From NCBI RefSeq assembly GCF_030161095.1, contig NZ_BSPP01000008.1, positions 11,109-75,108 on the forward strand: a stretch of DNA of 64,000 bases, read 5' to 3'. Shown one piece after another: positions 35,275-44,331 of this stretch. The DNA is from Cypionkella aquatica (GTDB lineage Bacteria; Pseudomonadota; Alphaproteobacteria; Rhodobacterales; Rhodobacteraceae). The notes below the pieces were generated by a model that searched no databases, was not told the DNA's origin, and saw nothing but the letters and a program-made list of their open reading frames with translations. The position numbers and the translations under genes were made by a program. Positions within the stretch are counted from its first letter, which is position 1; each line of letters starts with the position of its first letter.

Positions 35275-35949
35275 TCAGCGTTTTGTGCGCCACGTGCCCA
35301 GCCAAGCCCCGATCCGGCCAAAAAATCCCCGCGCCCGCGCCTTCGCAGCCCCGGCTTGCGCCTCAACCCCGTCCCAGGTTTCGCCGACATCGGCAACCGC
35401 AGGCTCAACCATCCGCTCCCAAAATTGCAGCCACATCCGGCGCAACATGAACACGCCAAACGCCAAAGCCAGCAGCACGATGATGTTCACATAGGGGATG
35501 ATCTGCACATCCGGCCCCGCCACAGCCTTGACCGCCACCGCGTTCGGATAGATCGACAGCCAAGCCAAGCGCCAGCCGTAATGCGTCACCGACACCCACT
35601 TCGGCGCGGTTTCGGCTGATTTCAGATTGCCCGCCTCGGCTTGCAAGTTGGAACTGTCGTATTTGAAATAGGGCGGCCAGATCCAGCCGGTGTCTTCATT
35701 GCGGTAAACGATCACCGAACCGTTTTCAAAAGCCGCCTCAATAAAGCGGATATCACGCGTCACCGTGCTTTCCCCGGTGCCGACATCCGGCGAGGAATAG
35801 GCCCACGAATTTTCCGATCCAACCGTGGTCAGTCGATTGTAAGTGTTTGTAATTCTGACAATATCATGCTGCGGCAGAGTGTAGTGCAGAAAGCCTGCGA
35901 CCACGAGCAACAACAGAATTCGGAAGCTCCACTTCACATAGGTCCACAT
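35275..35949 (-). CDS. DUF1523-like membrane protein, last gene of the AAA operon
   Basis: A 224-aa protein with an N-terminal helix (ILLLLVVAGFLHYTLPQHDI), a periplasmic-side beta-rich domain (about 30-140, with RFIEAAFENGSVIVYRNEDT and WIWPPYFKYDSSNLQA), a second helix (YVNIIVLLALAFGVFMLRRM, near 148-167) and an Arg/Ala-rich cytoplasmic tail. I recognise it as the DUF1523 type, whose function is unknown. It follows the 88-aa membrane protein gene after 11 bases, so it belongs to the six-gene operon that starts at 41766. Confidence 0.75.
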   Translation of the reverse strand: MWTYVKWSFRILLLLVVAGFLHYTLPQHDIVRITNTYNRLTTVGSENSWAYSSPDVGTGESTVTRDIRFIEAAFENGSVIVYRNEDTGWIWPPYFKYDSSNLQAEAGNLKSAETAPKWVSVTHYGWRLAWLSIYPNAVAVKAVAGPDVQIIPYVNIIVLLALAFGVFMLRRMWLQFWERMVEPAVADVGETWDGVEAQAGAAKARARGFFGRIGAWLGTWRTKR

Positions 35950-35960
35950 CTGGTCGCTCC

Positions 35961-36227
35961 TTACTGATAGTTAATAAGATAGACAGTGGCCGAAACAACC
36001 ACCGCCGGAATAATGTAAATCAGCCACAACAGCCGACGCCGCAGACCCTTTTCATAGGCCGTCATACCGTCTTTGATATAGGTTTCCCGGTCGCCCTCGA
36101 TACCCCCGGCATCGAATTTCTTTTCCAGCTTCTCACGGCGAACCGAGCGCGAATAGATCGAGATCAGGACATAAATCACTGATAAGACGATAAATCCCAA
36201 GACCGCCGCGCGCAAAATGCCGATCAT
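35961..36227 (-). CDS. 88-aa two-helix membrane protein of the AAA operon
   Basis: A small protein with an N-terminal helix (IGILRAAVLGFIVLSVIYVL), a charged middle (SVRREKLEKKFDAGGIEGDR) and a C-terminal helix (LLWLIYIIPAVVVSATVYLI). The ATG at 36227 overlaps the stop of the 453-aa protein gene by 4 bases (ATGA), which strongly suggests coupled translation. With the DUF1523-like protein it may anchor the complex to the membrane. No function known. Confidence 0.75.
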   Translation of the reverse strand: MIGILRAAVLGFIVLSVIYVLISIYSRSVRREKLEKKFDAGGIEGDRETYIKDGMTAYEKGLRRRLLWLIYIIPAVVVSATVYLINYQ

Positions 36228-37585
36228 GACCGCCCCCTGTTGACCGATCCCCAAGGCCCAACAGCCGCTGCCAGATCGCGTGCGGCTTTGTGTTCCGGGC
36301 GATGGCGATTGTCCATCGACGGCTCTGGGCCAAACAAGGCTTCCCGCGCGCCCTGCGCATCGACTTTGTATTCGCGCTCCAGAAAATCGGCGACATATTG
36401 GCGTTTGCGATCCGACCAAGTGGCATATTGCGCGTAGAACAATTCCTTATGCACAATGAACATCTGCCGCACATCCATCGGTGCCAGTTCCGACAGCAGC
36501 ATGTTCACCAGATCACGCTGCGGCCCCGCCGAGGCCCGCAGAGTGTAGAAATACGCGCGATGCTCCGAGGTGATTCGCGGCCAATCGCCCGCACCTTCGA
36601 CCCAACGCAGCAAAGCGCCAAGCCCTTGAAATTCTTCGGGTAACGTATCGCCCAGACGATAGGCAATCTTGCGCAAATCGGTGCGCCGGGCGTCGCCAAT
36701 CTCTAGATCTAGTGCCTCGGCCGCATCGACCAAGACAAAATCCATCTTCTGCCGCAAAACCCCCGCCGCATCCATCCCCCGCGCCTGCACGATGGGTTCG
36801 ACAAGGCCATTTCGCTCTAACCATTCTGCAATCTCGTTACGCTGCGAGAGATCCATAGCAGAAGAAACTGGCATCTTTCCAAGGCCTTGACGAGGTTTCG
36901 CAGTGATCACGCCGGGGAATTTGACATCTCGGAACACATAGAGCCCACCAAAATGGCTGGTCCAAAAACTCGGTTGCTGAAACGTCATCGCAGGAAGATT
37001 GATCGGTACCCGCGTCACATCACCGGTTTTTTTCGCCAGCGTGATCATATCCGCCATCAACAGATCATCGCGCCAACCATCCGGCTCTTGGCGGAAGCGG
37101 TCGATCAGCTTGGCGAGCTTGTTGGCATCAGCAACATGGCCCCCAATCGTATCAGCCTCGACTGTAATCTGTCGAATTTCCAACAGCTTAGCGGGGCTTG
37201 AGATTTCGTAGATCGAATTCTGCAATTCTCCGGCCACAGCATCACGGGCCGTCAGTGCGAACAATTGGCTCTCATTGGCCTCGATGAACTGCTGTAAAAT
37301 CCCGCGAGCTGTGGAGAATTTCATGTTCAACAAAGGCGCGGTTTTTTGGCTTGTGGTCAGCAGGATGAATTGCCGATTGCAGCCGTTTGGATTGAGGTAA
37401 AGATCATCGCCCAATTCATCACCGATCTCGGGCGAATACCCAGAGATATCAATATGAAAATCCTTCATCGCGGTTTGCTTGCCAGTCAAATGCTTCAGTG
37501 CGCGATTATACCGCTCCACCAATTGCGGCGAAGATACCTCTATCAGGTTGCCGAACATCAGGCCTTTTTCGATCAGGCGCTGCAT
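36224..37585 (-). CDS. 453-aa unknown protein of the AAA operon
   Basis: A soluble protein without a signal peptide or membrane helix and without a motif I can tie to an enzyme. It is rich in charged residues and looks mainly alpha-helical. I recall families of this kind being listed as domains of unknown function (perhaps DUF6638), which I cannot verify. The ATG follows the AAA ATPase stop codon directly (TAAATG), and the next gene overlaps it by 4 bases. A role as a substrate adaptor or partner for the ATPase is inferred only from this coupling. Confidence 0.75.
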   Translation of the reverse strand: MQRLIEKGLMFGNLIEVSSPQLVERYNRALKHLTGKQTAMKDFHIDISGYSPEIGDELGDDLYLNPNGCNRQFILLTTSQKTAPLLNMKFSTARGILQQFIEANESQLFALTARDAVAGELQNSIYEISSPAKLLEIRQITVEADTIGGHVADANKLAKLIDRFRQEPDGWRDDLLMADMITLAKKTGDVTRVPINLPAMTFQQPSFWTSHFGGLYVFRDVKFPGVITAKPRQGLGKMPVSSAMDLSQRNEIAEWLERNGLVEPIVQARGMDAAGVLRQKMDFVLVDAAEALDLEIGDARRTDLRKIAYRLGDTLPEEFQGLGALLRWVEGAGDWPRITSEHRAYFYTLRASAGPQRDLVNMLLSELAPMDVRQMFIVHKELFYAQYATWSDRKRQYVADFLEREYKVDAQGAREALFGPEPSMDNRHRPEHKAARDLAAAVGPWGSVNRGRS

Positions 37586-39517
37586 TTACGCCTTACCCTC
37601 CAGATAACGCCGCTTGGCTTCTTCTTGTCGTTTGAAATCGCGCACCATACCTTCGATGGCCACCTCGTCAGATTTATCTGCATAGCGGAATTCACTATCC
37701 GCGTATCGATTGATTTCCTGAATAACCATCTCAACCGTGATCGGTGTCGTCAGCCCCTTAATCATCGTCAGTTTCTCGTCATAGGGTTTGAACAGAAAAA
37801 GTTCGGGATTCTCCATCCATTCATCTGGCAATTCAAAGTCCATCGCCCGCACCTTGACCGCATCGGTGATATTCTTGATCGCACGGCCAGTGAAACGCGC
37901 GTCTGCCTGTTGAATTGCCTTCAGATAACTGCCGAGCTTTGCCAGAGTATCCAGCGTCCCAATCTGACCCTGAACCTGATCCCAGACCTTCAGCAAGCCA
38001 TCTTCATGCGGCTTTGAATAACCCTCGAAACTGGCAGCGACCGCGCGCTTGATTTCTTGGGCCGCAAACAAATCGTGGGATCCCACTGGAATCGCATGGT
38101 TTTTACCCAGAAGCAGCGAAAGAATGTCGATGTAGTCCTCGCGGCTTTGCGGGCCATCTACCAAAAAGCGTGCCCCGGCGCGTTGGCGCAACGCGTCATC
38201 GACATTCTCTGGATAGTTTGAAAACATGCCAAAGGTGCAATTGCCGCGCACCACCGTATTGGCACCCGCAAAGGCACCCATAAAAACAGCTGTCACCTCT
38301 TGTTGTCCTGCCGAGGACTGTCGATCACCGCGTTTTCCCGCAACTTGGTCAATATCGTCGATGGTGCCAAAGCCAATGACACCGGGATCAAGGACATTAT
38401 CAATAAAGGCTTTGGCATTCTGCCCAGATTTGCCCTGATAGGAATCAATCTGGTCGATAGAGAAGTTCTGATAACGGAAAGGATAGCCCGCGATTTTGCA
38501 GTAATCGTTCAGCAGCCCTGCCATCATCTGGATCAGAGTGGTTTTACCAGTCCCCGGCTTGCCATCGCCCATAAAGGTAAAGATAAAGCCGCCCAATTCT
38601 GCGAAAGGGTTTAACTTACGCTCAAAATCATAGGCCATCAGCATTTTTGCAAGACGCAGGCTTTGATATTTGGCAATATGGTTGCCGACGACTTCTGATG
38701 GTTTCTTGAATTGGATTGTCAACGCGCCGCCTTTAGACGCGCGTGCGGGTTTAAAACCAGCAATCGACAGCATGTCAGCCTCAACCCGCCAAGCTCCACC
38801 TGTAAAGGATTGCAAGCGTGGCGCCGTTTCAGCGCGCAGGGCGACGCGCTGCATCAGCGCTTCGCAAAAGGCAGCAATCACCGCGATCAGGCGCGGCTCG
38901 TCGGTGGCGAGAAGTGCTATGTCCTGATCGAGTTCCCACAAGGCACCTTGCAGGGCCAAGGGCGCGTTGTCGGTCAGGATTTCTTCGACCGCCCCAACCT
39001 CGACCGTTGTCGAACCCATTGAAGGCGCTAATAAAAACGCCGTGGTATTGGCGAAAGTGTAAAGGGTGGTCAAAGCCTCCGCCGCCAACAGCTCGGTGAA
39101 TTCGGCGCGCTTGCCTTCGGGGAGACGGCCCTCCAGATTGGCCTTTTTCAGCTCGGCAAGACCGGATTGTGCGGCAAAAGTTTCAGACATGGCCAACGCA
39201 ATCGCCAAGCCACGGCGCAATCCGTGCAGGGCCGAGGCTTGCACCGGCGACACCAGACCATCGCCTAGGCCCTCGACCCGCTCCAACAAACGCACGCCAC
39301 CGGGCCGCGCGGTACTGCGCGCCACCATCCCGGGGGTGGTCGAGCGGAACATCGGGCGGGTGCCAATGCCGGGCGAGCGTTCGGGCTTGGCGTCCACCAC
39401 TGCGGCCTTTGCCAAGCGTGGCGCGTGATCGAAGCCCGTCAACAGCGCAAGCGCTGCATCATACTGCGTGCGGATGGTGTCTTCCCGCAGTTCCATCGTG
39501 TCACGCGCGCCGGTCAT
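37586..39517 (-). CDS. AAA-family ATPase, core of an uncharacterised operon
   Basis: A 643-aa protein. The first ~270 residues are a helical region of unknown fold. The AAA module follows, with Walker A GDGKPGTGKTT (about 317-327), Walker B-like VIGFGTIDDID (about 380-390) and a sensor/arginine-finger region SNYPENVDDALRQRAGARF (about 433-451). The C-terminal ~190 residues contain a lid and another helical domain. Start MTGARD at 39517 (GGGGGTAAC before it) is preferred; a GTG ten codons upstream is possible. It would remodel or unfold a partner protein with ATP. The subfamily is not one I can name. Confidence 0.85.
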   Translation of the reverse strand: MTGARDTMELREDTIRTQYDAALALLTGFDHAPRLAKAAVVDAKPERSPGIGTRPMFRSTTPGMVARSTARPGGVRLLERVEGLGDGLVSPVQASALHGLRRGLAIALAMSETFAAQSGLAELKKANLEGRLPEGKRAEFTELLAAEALTTLYTFANTTAFLLAPSMGSTTVEVGAVEEILTDNAPLALQGALWELDQDIALLATDEPRLIAVIAAFCEALMQRVALRAETAPRLQSFTGGAWRVEADMLSIAGFKPARASKGGALTIQFKKPSEVVGNHIAKYQSLRLAKMLMAYDFERKLNPFAELGGFIFTFMGDGKPGTGKTTLIQMMAGLLNDYCKIAGYPFRYQNFSIDQIDSYQGKSGQNAKAFIDNVLDPGVIGFGTIDDIDQVAGKRGDRQSSAGQQEVTAVFMGAFAGANTVVRGNCTFGMFSNYPENVDDALRQRAGARFLVDGPQSREDYIDILSLLLGKNHAIPVGSHDLFAAQEIKRAVAASFEGYSKPHEDGLLKVWDQVQGQIGTLDTLAKLGSYLKAIQQADARFTGRAIKNITDAVKVRAMDFELPDEWMENPELFLFKPYDEKLTMIKGLTTPITVEMVIQEINRYADSEFRYADKSDEVAIEGMVRDFKRQEEAKRRYLEGKA

Positions 39518-39558
39518 GTTACCCCCAATCCATTTCAAATCAAACACTTACGCATAAT

Positions 39559-40692
39559 CTAACGAGCTGGCATGATGCGATCACCCGCACCCACGACGAA
39601 CTTGCGCACATCGCGAAATCCGGCTGGATTCAGATCGGCGAGAACCTGATAGGGGCGCTCTGGCAGGATCACCATGCGCTCAATTCGCGTCGAGCCGCTG
39701 TCGCTGGCGATTGGATCAAGTTTGTAGACCTGTCGTTCTGCGCTGGAGAACCAACCTTCTTTGACCTCTTCCTCGCGGTCAGAGATCAGATCCTCGACCG
39801 TCCAGACCAAAGCCCAATCGTCGCCATCGGATGCATTGGCATCCGCCAAAACTTGCGCGATTGGGCCGGATTGCAGCGTGAAATCATGGCTGTGCATTGG
39901 GCCAAGCGTGATGCGGCGCAAGCGTTTCGGATGCAAGCCCGCGAAATCTTTATCAAATCCTTGGGCGATGGTCAGCAGCTTTAATCCCAGCGCCGATTGC
40001 GCCATGAGATGCGCCTGCGCCATCGGCCAGCGGCGGTCATCATTCGGCAGCGATTTTTTGCCGCTGTCCTCGACATCCATCATATAGACCACCGGCAGAT
40101 TGGCTTGGGTGTCATAGACCGCCCAATGCAGCAGGAAATGCTTGCGGTCGCTGCCGTCGCGGCGAACATCCTCGATCCATTGGCAATCAGGGTCATTGCG
40201 CGGCCAGAAGATGCTGCCTGCGGCGAGGGATTCGTAGTAAAGTCGCTGGCTTAGCGCGAATTGCAGCTGGATCGGCACCGTCAGATCACGCACAATCTGG
40301 CGCACCATGCGGTCTTTGAGTTCCACTTCGGAGGCCATACCGCCGAGGTGTTTTTGCACCTGCGCCGCGTCCAGCGCCATCATCATCAGCTCTTGCGCGA
40401 CGGGAAAACCAGAATCGTGGCGATCAAAAGTCAGGCGGGGAGAGCCTTCCGCCCGCCCCGTCATCAAGTATTTGTAGCTCAGTGCCTTGAACGTGCCCGT
40501 CAATGCAGCAAGGTAGCGGCCCAGCACGCGGGCTTCGGTGCGGGTCAGGCGACCTGCGGCCTCAACCTCGCCCGCGACGCGGACGAGATGACGGGTGATC
40601 CGCTCAAACTTGGCGAAGTAGCGCCGCGCGGTGAGCGTATCGTAAAGTTCCTGATGATCGCCCGTCAGCTGATCTTTGACCGTTTCGGCCAC
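39559..40692 (-). CDS. 377-aa unknown protein of the AAA operon
   Basis: A soluble protein with a helical N-terminal half (residues 1-160) and a beta-richer C-terminal half (WALVWTVEDLISDREEEVKE near 295; RIERMVILPERPYQVLADLN near 340). No signal peptide, membrane helix or catalytic motif is apparent. It starts 3 bases after the stop of the coiled-coil gene and is followed by the ATPase gene after about 40 bases, so it is co-transcribed. Function unknown. Confidence 0.75.
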   Translation of the reverse strand: MAETVKDQLTGDHQELYDTLTARRYFAKFERITRHLVRVAGEVEAAGRLTRTEARVLGRYLAALTGTFKALSYKYLMTGRAEGSPRLTFDRHDSGFPVAQELMMMALDAAQVQKHLGGMASEVELKDRMVRQIVRDLTVPIQLQFALSQRLYYESLAAGSIFWPRNDPDCQWIEDVRRDGSDRKHFLLHWAVYDTQANLPVVYMMDVEDSGKKSLPNDDRRWPMAQAHLMAQSALGLKLLTIAQGFDKDFAGLHPKRLRRITLGPMHSHDFTLQSGPIAQVLADANASDGDDWALVWTVEDLISDREEEVKEGWFSSAERQVYKLDPIASDSGSTRIERMVILPERPYQVLADLNPAGFRDVRKFVVGAGDRIMPAR

Positions 40693-40695
40693 GGA

Positions 40696-41766
40696 TTACT
40701 CCCCATACGCGTTCTTGTCGTGCTTCTCGACGATCTTGGCGAACCGCCGCGCAAAGCGCTCATCCGCCTTGGCTTTTTGCTCCAGCACTTCGCGGGCGAA
40801 GACCATATGGCCTTCATGGGCTTCCAGCATATCGGCCATTTTCTGGTTGGTTGCCGCGCCAATCGCGGCCATTGCCACCTGCGCCTCTTGGTCGGTTTTC
40901 ACGCCGATCTCATTAATGCGGTGCGCCACATCCTGCTGCTGTGCGGTCTTCAAGCTGGCGGTCAAAGCATCATAAAGCACCACGCGCTGCTTGGTGTCCG
41001 TTTGCAGTTTATTGATCAAAACCAGCTGTGTGGCGGCCTGATTGGTCAAGCTATCGACCCAAGTTTTACCTTTTTCTATATAGCGCTCAAGCGTCTGCGA
41101 TTTCGCCAGCTGCACTTGCTCGTCCTGCACCAGGGCGTTGTAGCGCCCGTTCAGGGTGGCGAGTTCGGTTTCCAGTTTGGTGCGCGCGCCTGCGTCTTGT
41201 TCGACTGAAATCTTGTTTTCCAGCTCGATGATCTTGGGATCCATGCCGCCCACTTCGGCGCGCACGGCTTCCAAAGCCATTACCGTCGCCTCGCGTTCGG
41301 TCAAGGTCGCACCCAAGTTCGATTCGACCGTGGCTTTCTGCGCGTTCAGCATATCCAACTGGCCCTGCAGCAGACGCACGATGATGTCGGATTTAGAGAT
41401 CAGATCCTGCAACTTGCTGTCAATCGAGGCAGTGCGCATGCGCTCTTGCCGCATCGATTCCGATTTGGCGTTTGAAAATATGCCGATAAAGCTTTCCATC
41501 CCGGTTTTCGAGCGCATCTCGTCGAAATCCTTCGAGAAGCCGGCCGTGACGTCATCCAAGCCCATAATCAGCTCGGCGATATTGGCGTTCATCAGGTCGG
41601 TGTGCTTATGCACATCTTCCAACGAGGCGTTTTCGATATCAACCGAAGTGCCTGCGTCCAACTTGGCGCGCGCTTCTTCGATCCGACCAGTGATCGCCGA
41701 AATCTTCGCCTGTGCCGCAGCAACCTGGGCTTGGCTTTGCTGGATCTGCGTGTCGAAATCGGCCAT
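40696..41766 (-). CDS. coiled-coil protein, first gene of the AAA operon (distantly TelA-like?)
   Basis: A 356-aa protein almost entirely of long alpha-helices with heptad character (DFDTQIQQSQAQVAAAQAKI at the start; IIELENKISVEQDAGARTKL in the middle; ALTASLKTAQQQDVAHRINE late) and no membrane helix. The overall layout reminds me of TelA/KlaA or of membrane-remodelling coiled-coil proteins, but I see no diagnostic motif. GGAGGGTTCG precedes the ATG at 41766. As the first gene of the operon it may form the polymer or scaffold on which the ATPase acts. Confidence 0.75.
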   Translation of the reverse strand: MADFDTQIQQSQAQVAAAQAKISAITGRIEEARAKLDAGTSVDIENASLEDVHKHTDLMNANIAELIMGLDDVTAGFSKDFDEMRSKTGMESFIGIFSNAKSESMRQERMRTASIDSKLQDLISKSDIIVRLLQGQLDMLNAQKATVESNLGATLTEREATVMALEAVRAEVGGMDPKIIELENKISVEQDAGARTKLETELATLNGRYNALVQDEQVQLAKSQTLERYIEKGKTWVDSLTNQAATQLVLINKLQTDTKQRVVLYDALTASLKTAQQQDVAHRINEIGVKTDQEAQVAMAAIGAATNQKMADMLEAHEGHMVFAREVLEQKAKADERFARRFAKIVEKHDKNAYGE

Positions 41767-42091
41767 CGAACCCTCCGTTATGAATACAGTGCCATCATAT
41801 AGGCATGTTAAATCTAGATACATCACTTTGACCGGGAATATTCGCAGTGTCCCGCGCGCCACGGCGCGACGCTTTGCCCCTATAACCGATCACGCCATCC
41901 TTGCCGCAGTCAGCGCCGGTCGCCAAGAGATTATTGGTCTGTTGCATGATATGATCCAAGTGCTGCCACTTGATCCGCCGAGGCAGCAACTTGGTGAACG
42001 GATCAGCACACAGGATAAAGGACTGCGCCAAGATGATGGCGCTGGTGTTGCAGGATTTGCTGGCGATTTGACCCTGCGCCCACGAGTGCGG
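41767..42091. other. promoter region of the AAA operon and panC 3' flank
   Basis: A 325-base interval between panC and the coiled-coil gene, both minus strand. Short frames occur on both strands without motifs or good start sites. It probably carries the operon promoter within the A/T-richer 41770-41830 part. No strong hairpin was noticed. Confidence 0.4.
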
Positions 42092-42931
42092 CTAGACCGG
42101 GATATTGTCGATCAGTCGCACTTCGTCCAACCAAGCCGCAGCCAACATCCTGCGGGGGCGTCTTGTGTCATCCGAGGGCATCAAGGTTTCGGCATCTCGC
42201 AACTCAATATATTCCACCCGATCAAAGCCAGCATGCCGCAGCTTTTCGGCGGCTTCGCGGATCGCCATACGATCAGATTGGCCAGCGCGAATATCTTCTG
42301 CGGCTGTCGAGATCGCGGCATAGAGCACGCCGGCAATCGCGCGGCCTTCGGGCGTCAGGCGGCTGTTGCGCGACGACATCGCAAGGCCGTCAGCCTCGCG
42401 TATCGTCTCACAGCCGACGATGGTGATGGGCAGGTTCAGATCGCGCACCAGCCGCAAGACGACCTGCAACTGTTGCCAGTCTTTTTGGCCAAAATAGCCC
42501 CTGTCGGCCATGGTCATCCCGAACAGTTTGGTGACAACGGTGGCGACACCGTCAAAATGCCCCGGACGCATCCGGCCTTCCAAGGGTTCAGACACGCCGC
42601 CGACCGACACCGTCGAAGTGAAGCCATCGGGATAAACCTCGTCCGGCTGGGGTGCGAAGATGACATCGACCCCGACCGTTTGCAGCAGGGCCGCATCGGC
42701 GGTTTCTGTACGGGGGTATTGCTTGAGATCATCAGGGTTGTTGAACTGCTTGGGATTGACAAAAATTGTCACGATCACCCGCTGACAGTCCGCTTTCGCC
42801 GCACGCGCCAAAGACAAATGCCCATCATGCAAAGCCCCCATCGTTGGAACAACGCCAACGACCTCGCCCGCCGCCTTCCAGCCACGCACCAGAGCACGCA
42901 GATCGGCAATCTTGCGGATGATTTGCGTCAA
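42092..42931 (-). CDS. panC: pantoate--beta-alanine ligase
   Basis: A 279-aa adenylating ligase of pantothenate synthesis. The nucleotide-binding segment is [18 protein letters not shown] (near 28), followed by [36 protein letters not shown] and the lysine-containing FGQKDWQQL. It joins pantoate and beta-alanine using ATP. The gene overlaps panB by 4 bases. Confidence 0.95.
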   Translation of the reverse strand: MTQIIRKIADLRALVRGWKAAGEVVGVVPTMGALHDGHLSLARAAKADCQRVIVTIFVNPKQFNNPDDLKQYPRTETADAALLQTVGVDVIFAPQPDEVYPDGFTSTVSVGGVSEPLEGRMRPGHFDGVATVVTKLFGMTMADRGYFGQKDWQQLQVVLRLVRDLNLPITIVGCETIREADGLAMSSRNSRLTPEGRAIAGVLYAAISTAAEDIRAGQSDRMAIREAAEKLRHAGFDRVEYIELRDAETLMPSDDTRRPRRMLAAAWLDEVRLIDNIPV

Positions 42932-43761
42932 GACTGTTTGCCCTTCAACACATCTGCGAAGGAATGTTCATCACCGGGGAACTGCCGCGCGCGCACTTCA
43001 GCGGCATAATCGGCGATCGCCTCGGACGCGAGGCTGCCCAGATCGGCGTAGCGCTTGACGAATTTCGGGCGGAACTCGGTGAAAAAGCCAAGCATATCAT
43101 CGACCACCAGCACCTGACCGTCGCAGGCCACACCCGCGCCAATACCAATCGTCGGGATCGAAAGCCTTTGCGTGATCCGGGCCGCCAGCCCCATCGGCAC
43201 CTTTTCCAACACAACCGAGAACGCACCAGCCGCCTCGACCGCCAGCGCGTCTTCCATCACCTGATCGCCCTCGCCGTCACGGCCCACCACTTTGTAGCCA
43301 CCCAAAGTGTTCACCGATTGCGGCGTAAGCCCGATATGCGCCTGCACTGGGATGCCACGCTTGGTCAGAAATGCGATGGTTTCCGCCATATGCGCGCCGC
43401 CCTCAAGCTTGACGCAAGGCGCGCCCGTCTCGGCCATCAGCCGGGCCGCGTTGCGGTAAGCCTGCTGTGGGCTTTCCTCATAGCTCCCAAACGGCATGTC
43501 GATCACCGCCATCGCCTTTTGCAAGCCACGCACCACCGCGCGGCCATGCAGAATCATCATCTCCATCGTCACGCCAATGGTGCTTGGCATGCCGTGCAGC
43601 ACCATGCCCACCGAATCGCCGACCAGTGCCATGTCACAATGCGCATCGACCAGCCGCGCAACCGGTGTGGTGTAGGCGGTCAACACCACCAATGGCGCTT
43701 GACCTTTGCGCGCACGAATATCGGGCGGCAGCACTGCGCGCACGGGGGAGGTTGCACTCAT
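42928..43761 (-). CDS. panB: 3-methyl-2-oxobutanoate hydroxymethyltransferase
   Basis: A 277-aa TIM-barrel enzyme that makes ketopantoate. Motifs: [37 protein letters not shown] (metal-binding Asp), [30 protein letters not shown] and IGIGAG. The start MSATSP at 43761 fits the family length. With panC it is the first half of coenzyme A synthesis. Confidence 0.95.
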   Translation of the reverse strand: MSATSPVRAVLPPDIRARKGQAPLVVLTAYTTPVARLVDAHCDMALVGDSVGMVLHGMPSTIGVTMEMMILHGRAVVRGLQKAMAVIDMPFGSYEESPQQAYRNAARLMAETGAPCVKLEGGAHMAETIAFLTKRGIPVQAHIGLTPQSVNTLGGYKVVGRDGEGDQVMEDALAVEAAGAFSVVLEKVPMGLAARITQRLSIPTIGIGAGVACDGQVLVVDDMLGFFTEFRPKFVKRYADLGSLASEAIADYAAEVRARQFPGDEHSFADVLKGKQS

Positions 43762-43912
43762 CTGACAGGCTCCACGATGGATTTTGTGCCAATCATATGG
43801 GCACAAGCCCGTGGGGACAGCAAGATTATTACGCTGCATTGCAGCAGCAAACCGGCTTGACGCAGACACGATCTGCGGGCGCTATGCAGGCGGAACCAAC
43901 CCAGAGGCCCCA

Positions 43913-44254
43913 ATGTCGAATTTAGAACGCGTCAGCCGAGACGGCATCGCACCCGAAATCACCCGACCCGACCCGGGGCGCGTGATCGACGGTGATCCCG
44001 TTCACACCACCTGGAACATCGAAGACAGCGATGGGCTTTACTGCGGCCTGTGGCAATCCACCCCCGGCACATGGCGGATCAGCTATGCCGAGTGGGAGTA
44101 TATCTACATCCATGCGGGCCATTCGGTGCTGACCGATGAAAGTGGCACTCAGACGCATTTGAAAGCGGGTGATAGCTATATCATCCGACCGGGCTTTGTC
44201 GGCACTTGGACGGTGATTGAGACCACGTTGAAGGACTATGTGATCAAGGGCTAA
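43913..44254 (+). CDS. small cupin-domain protein (DUF861-like)
   Basis: A 113-aa cupin of the Cupin_3/DUF861 type, with TTWNIEDSDGLYCGLWQSTP, EWEYIYIHAGHSVLTDE (metal-site region) and RPGFVGTWTVIE. It is cytoplasmic and stands alone, divergent from panB and convergent with the L,D-transpeptidase. The substrate is unknown; related proteins include ureidoglycine-type and sugar-binding cupins. Confidence 0.8.
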   Translation: MSNLERVSRDGIAPEITRPDPGRVIDGDPVHTTWNIEDSDGLYCGLWQSTPGTWRISYAEWEYIYIHAGHSVLTDESGTQTHLKAGDSYIIRPGFVGTWTVIETTLKDYVIKG

Positions 44255-44276
44255 GCGCTTGCACATCTTGCAAAGC

Positions 44277-44307
44277 AAAAGGCCCCGCAGTTCCGCAGGG
44301 CCTTTTT
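44277..44307. terminator. terminator between convergent cupin and L,D-transpeptidase genes
   Basis: AAAAGGCCCC...GGGCCTTTTT forms a G+C-rich stem flanked by A and T runs on both sides, so it can terminate both converging transcripts. Confidence 0.8.
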
Positions 44308-44331
44308 GGTCTGACAGGTGCAGACGATTTG

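Noticed and set aside
41156-43009. 617-codon plus-strand frame across panC and the coiled-coil gene
   Set aside because: Antisense to two supported genes; the length is a by-product of their codon bias.
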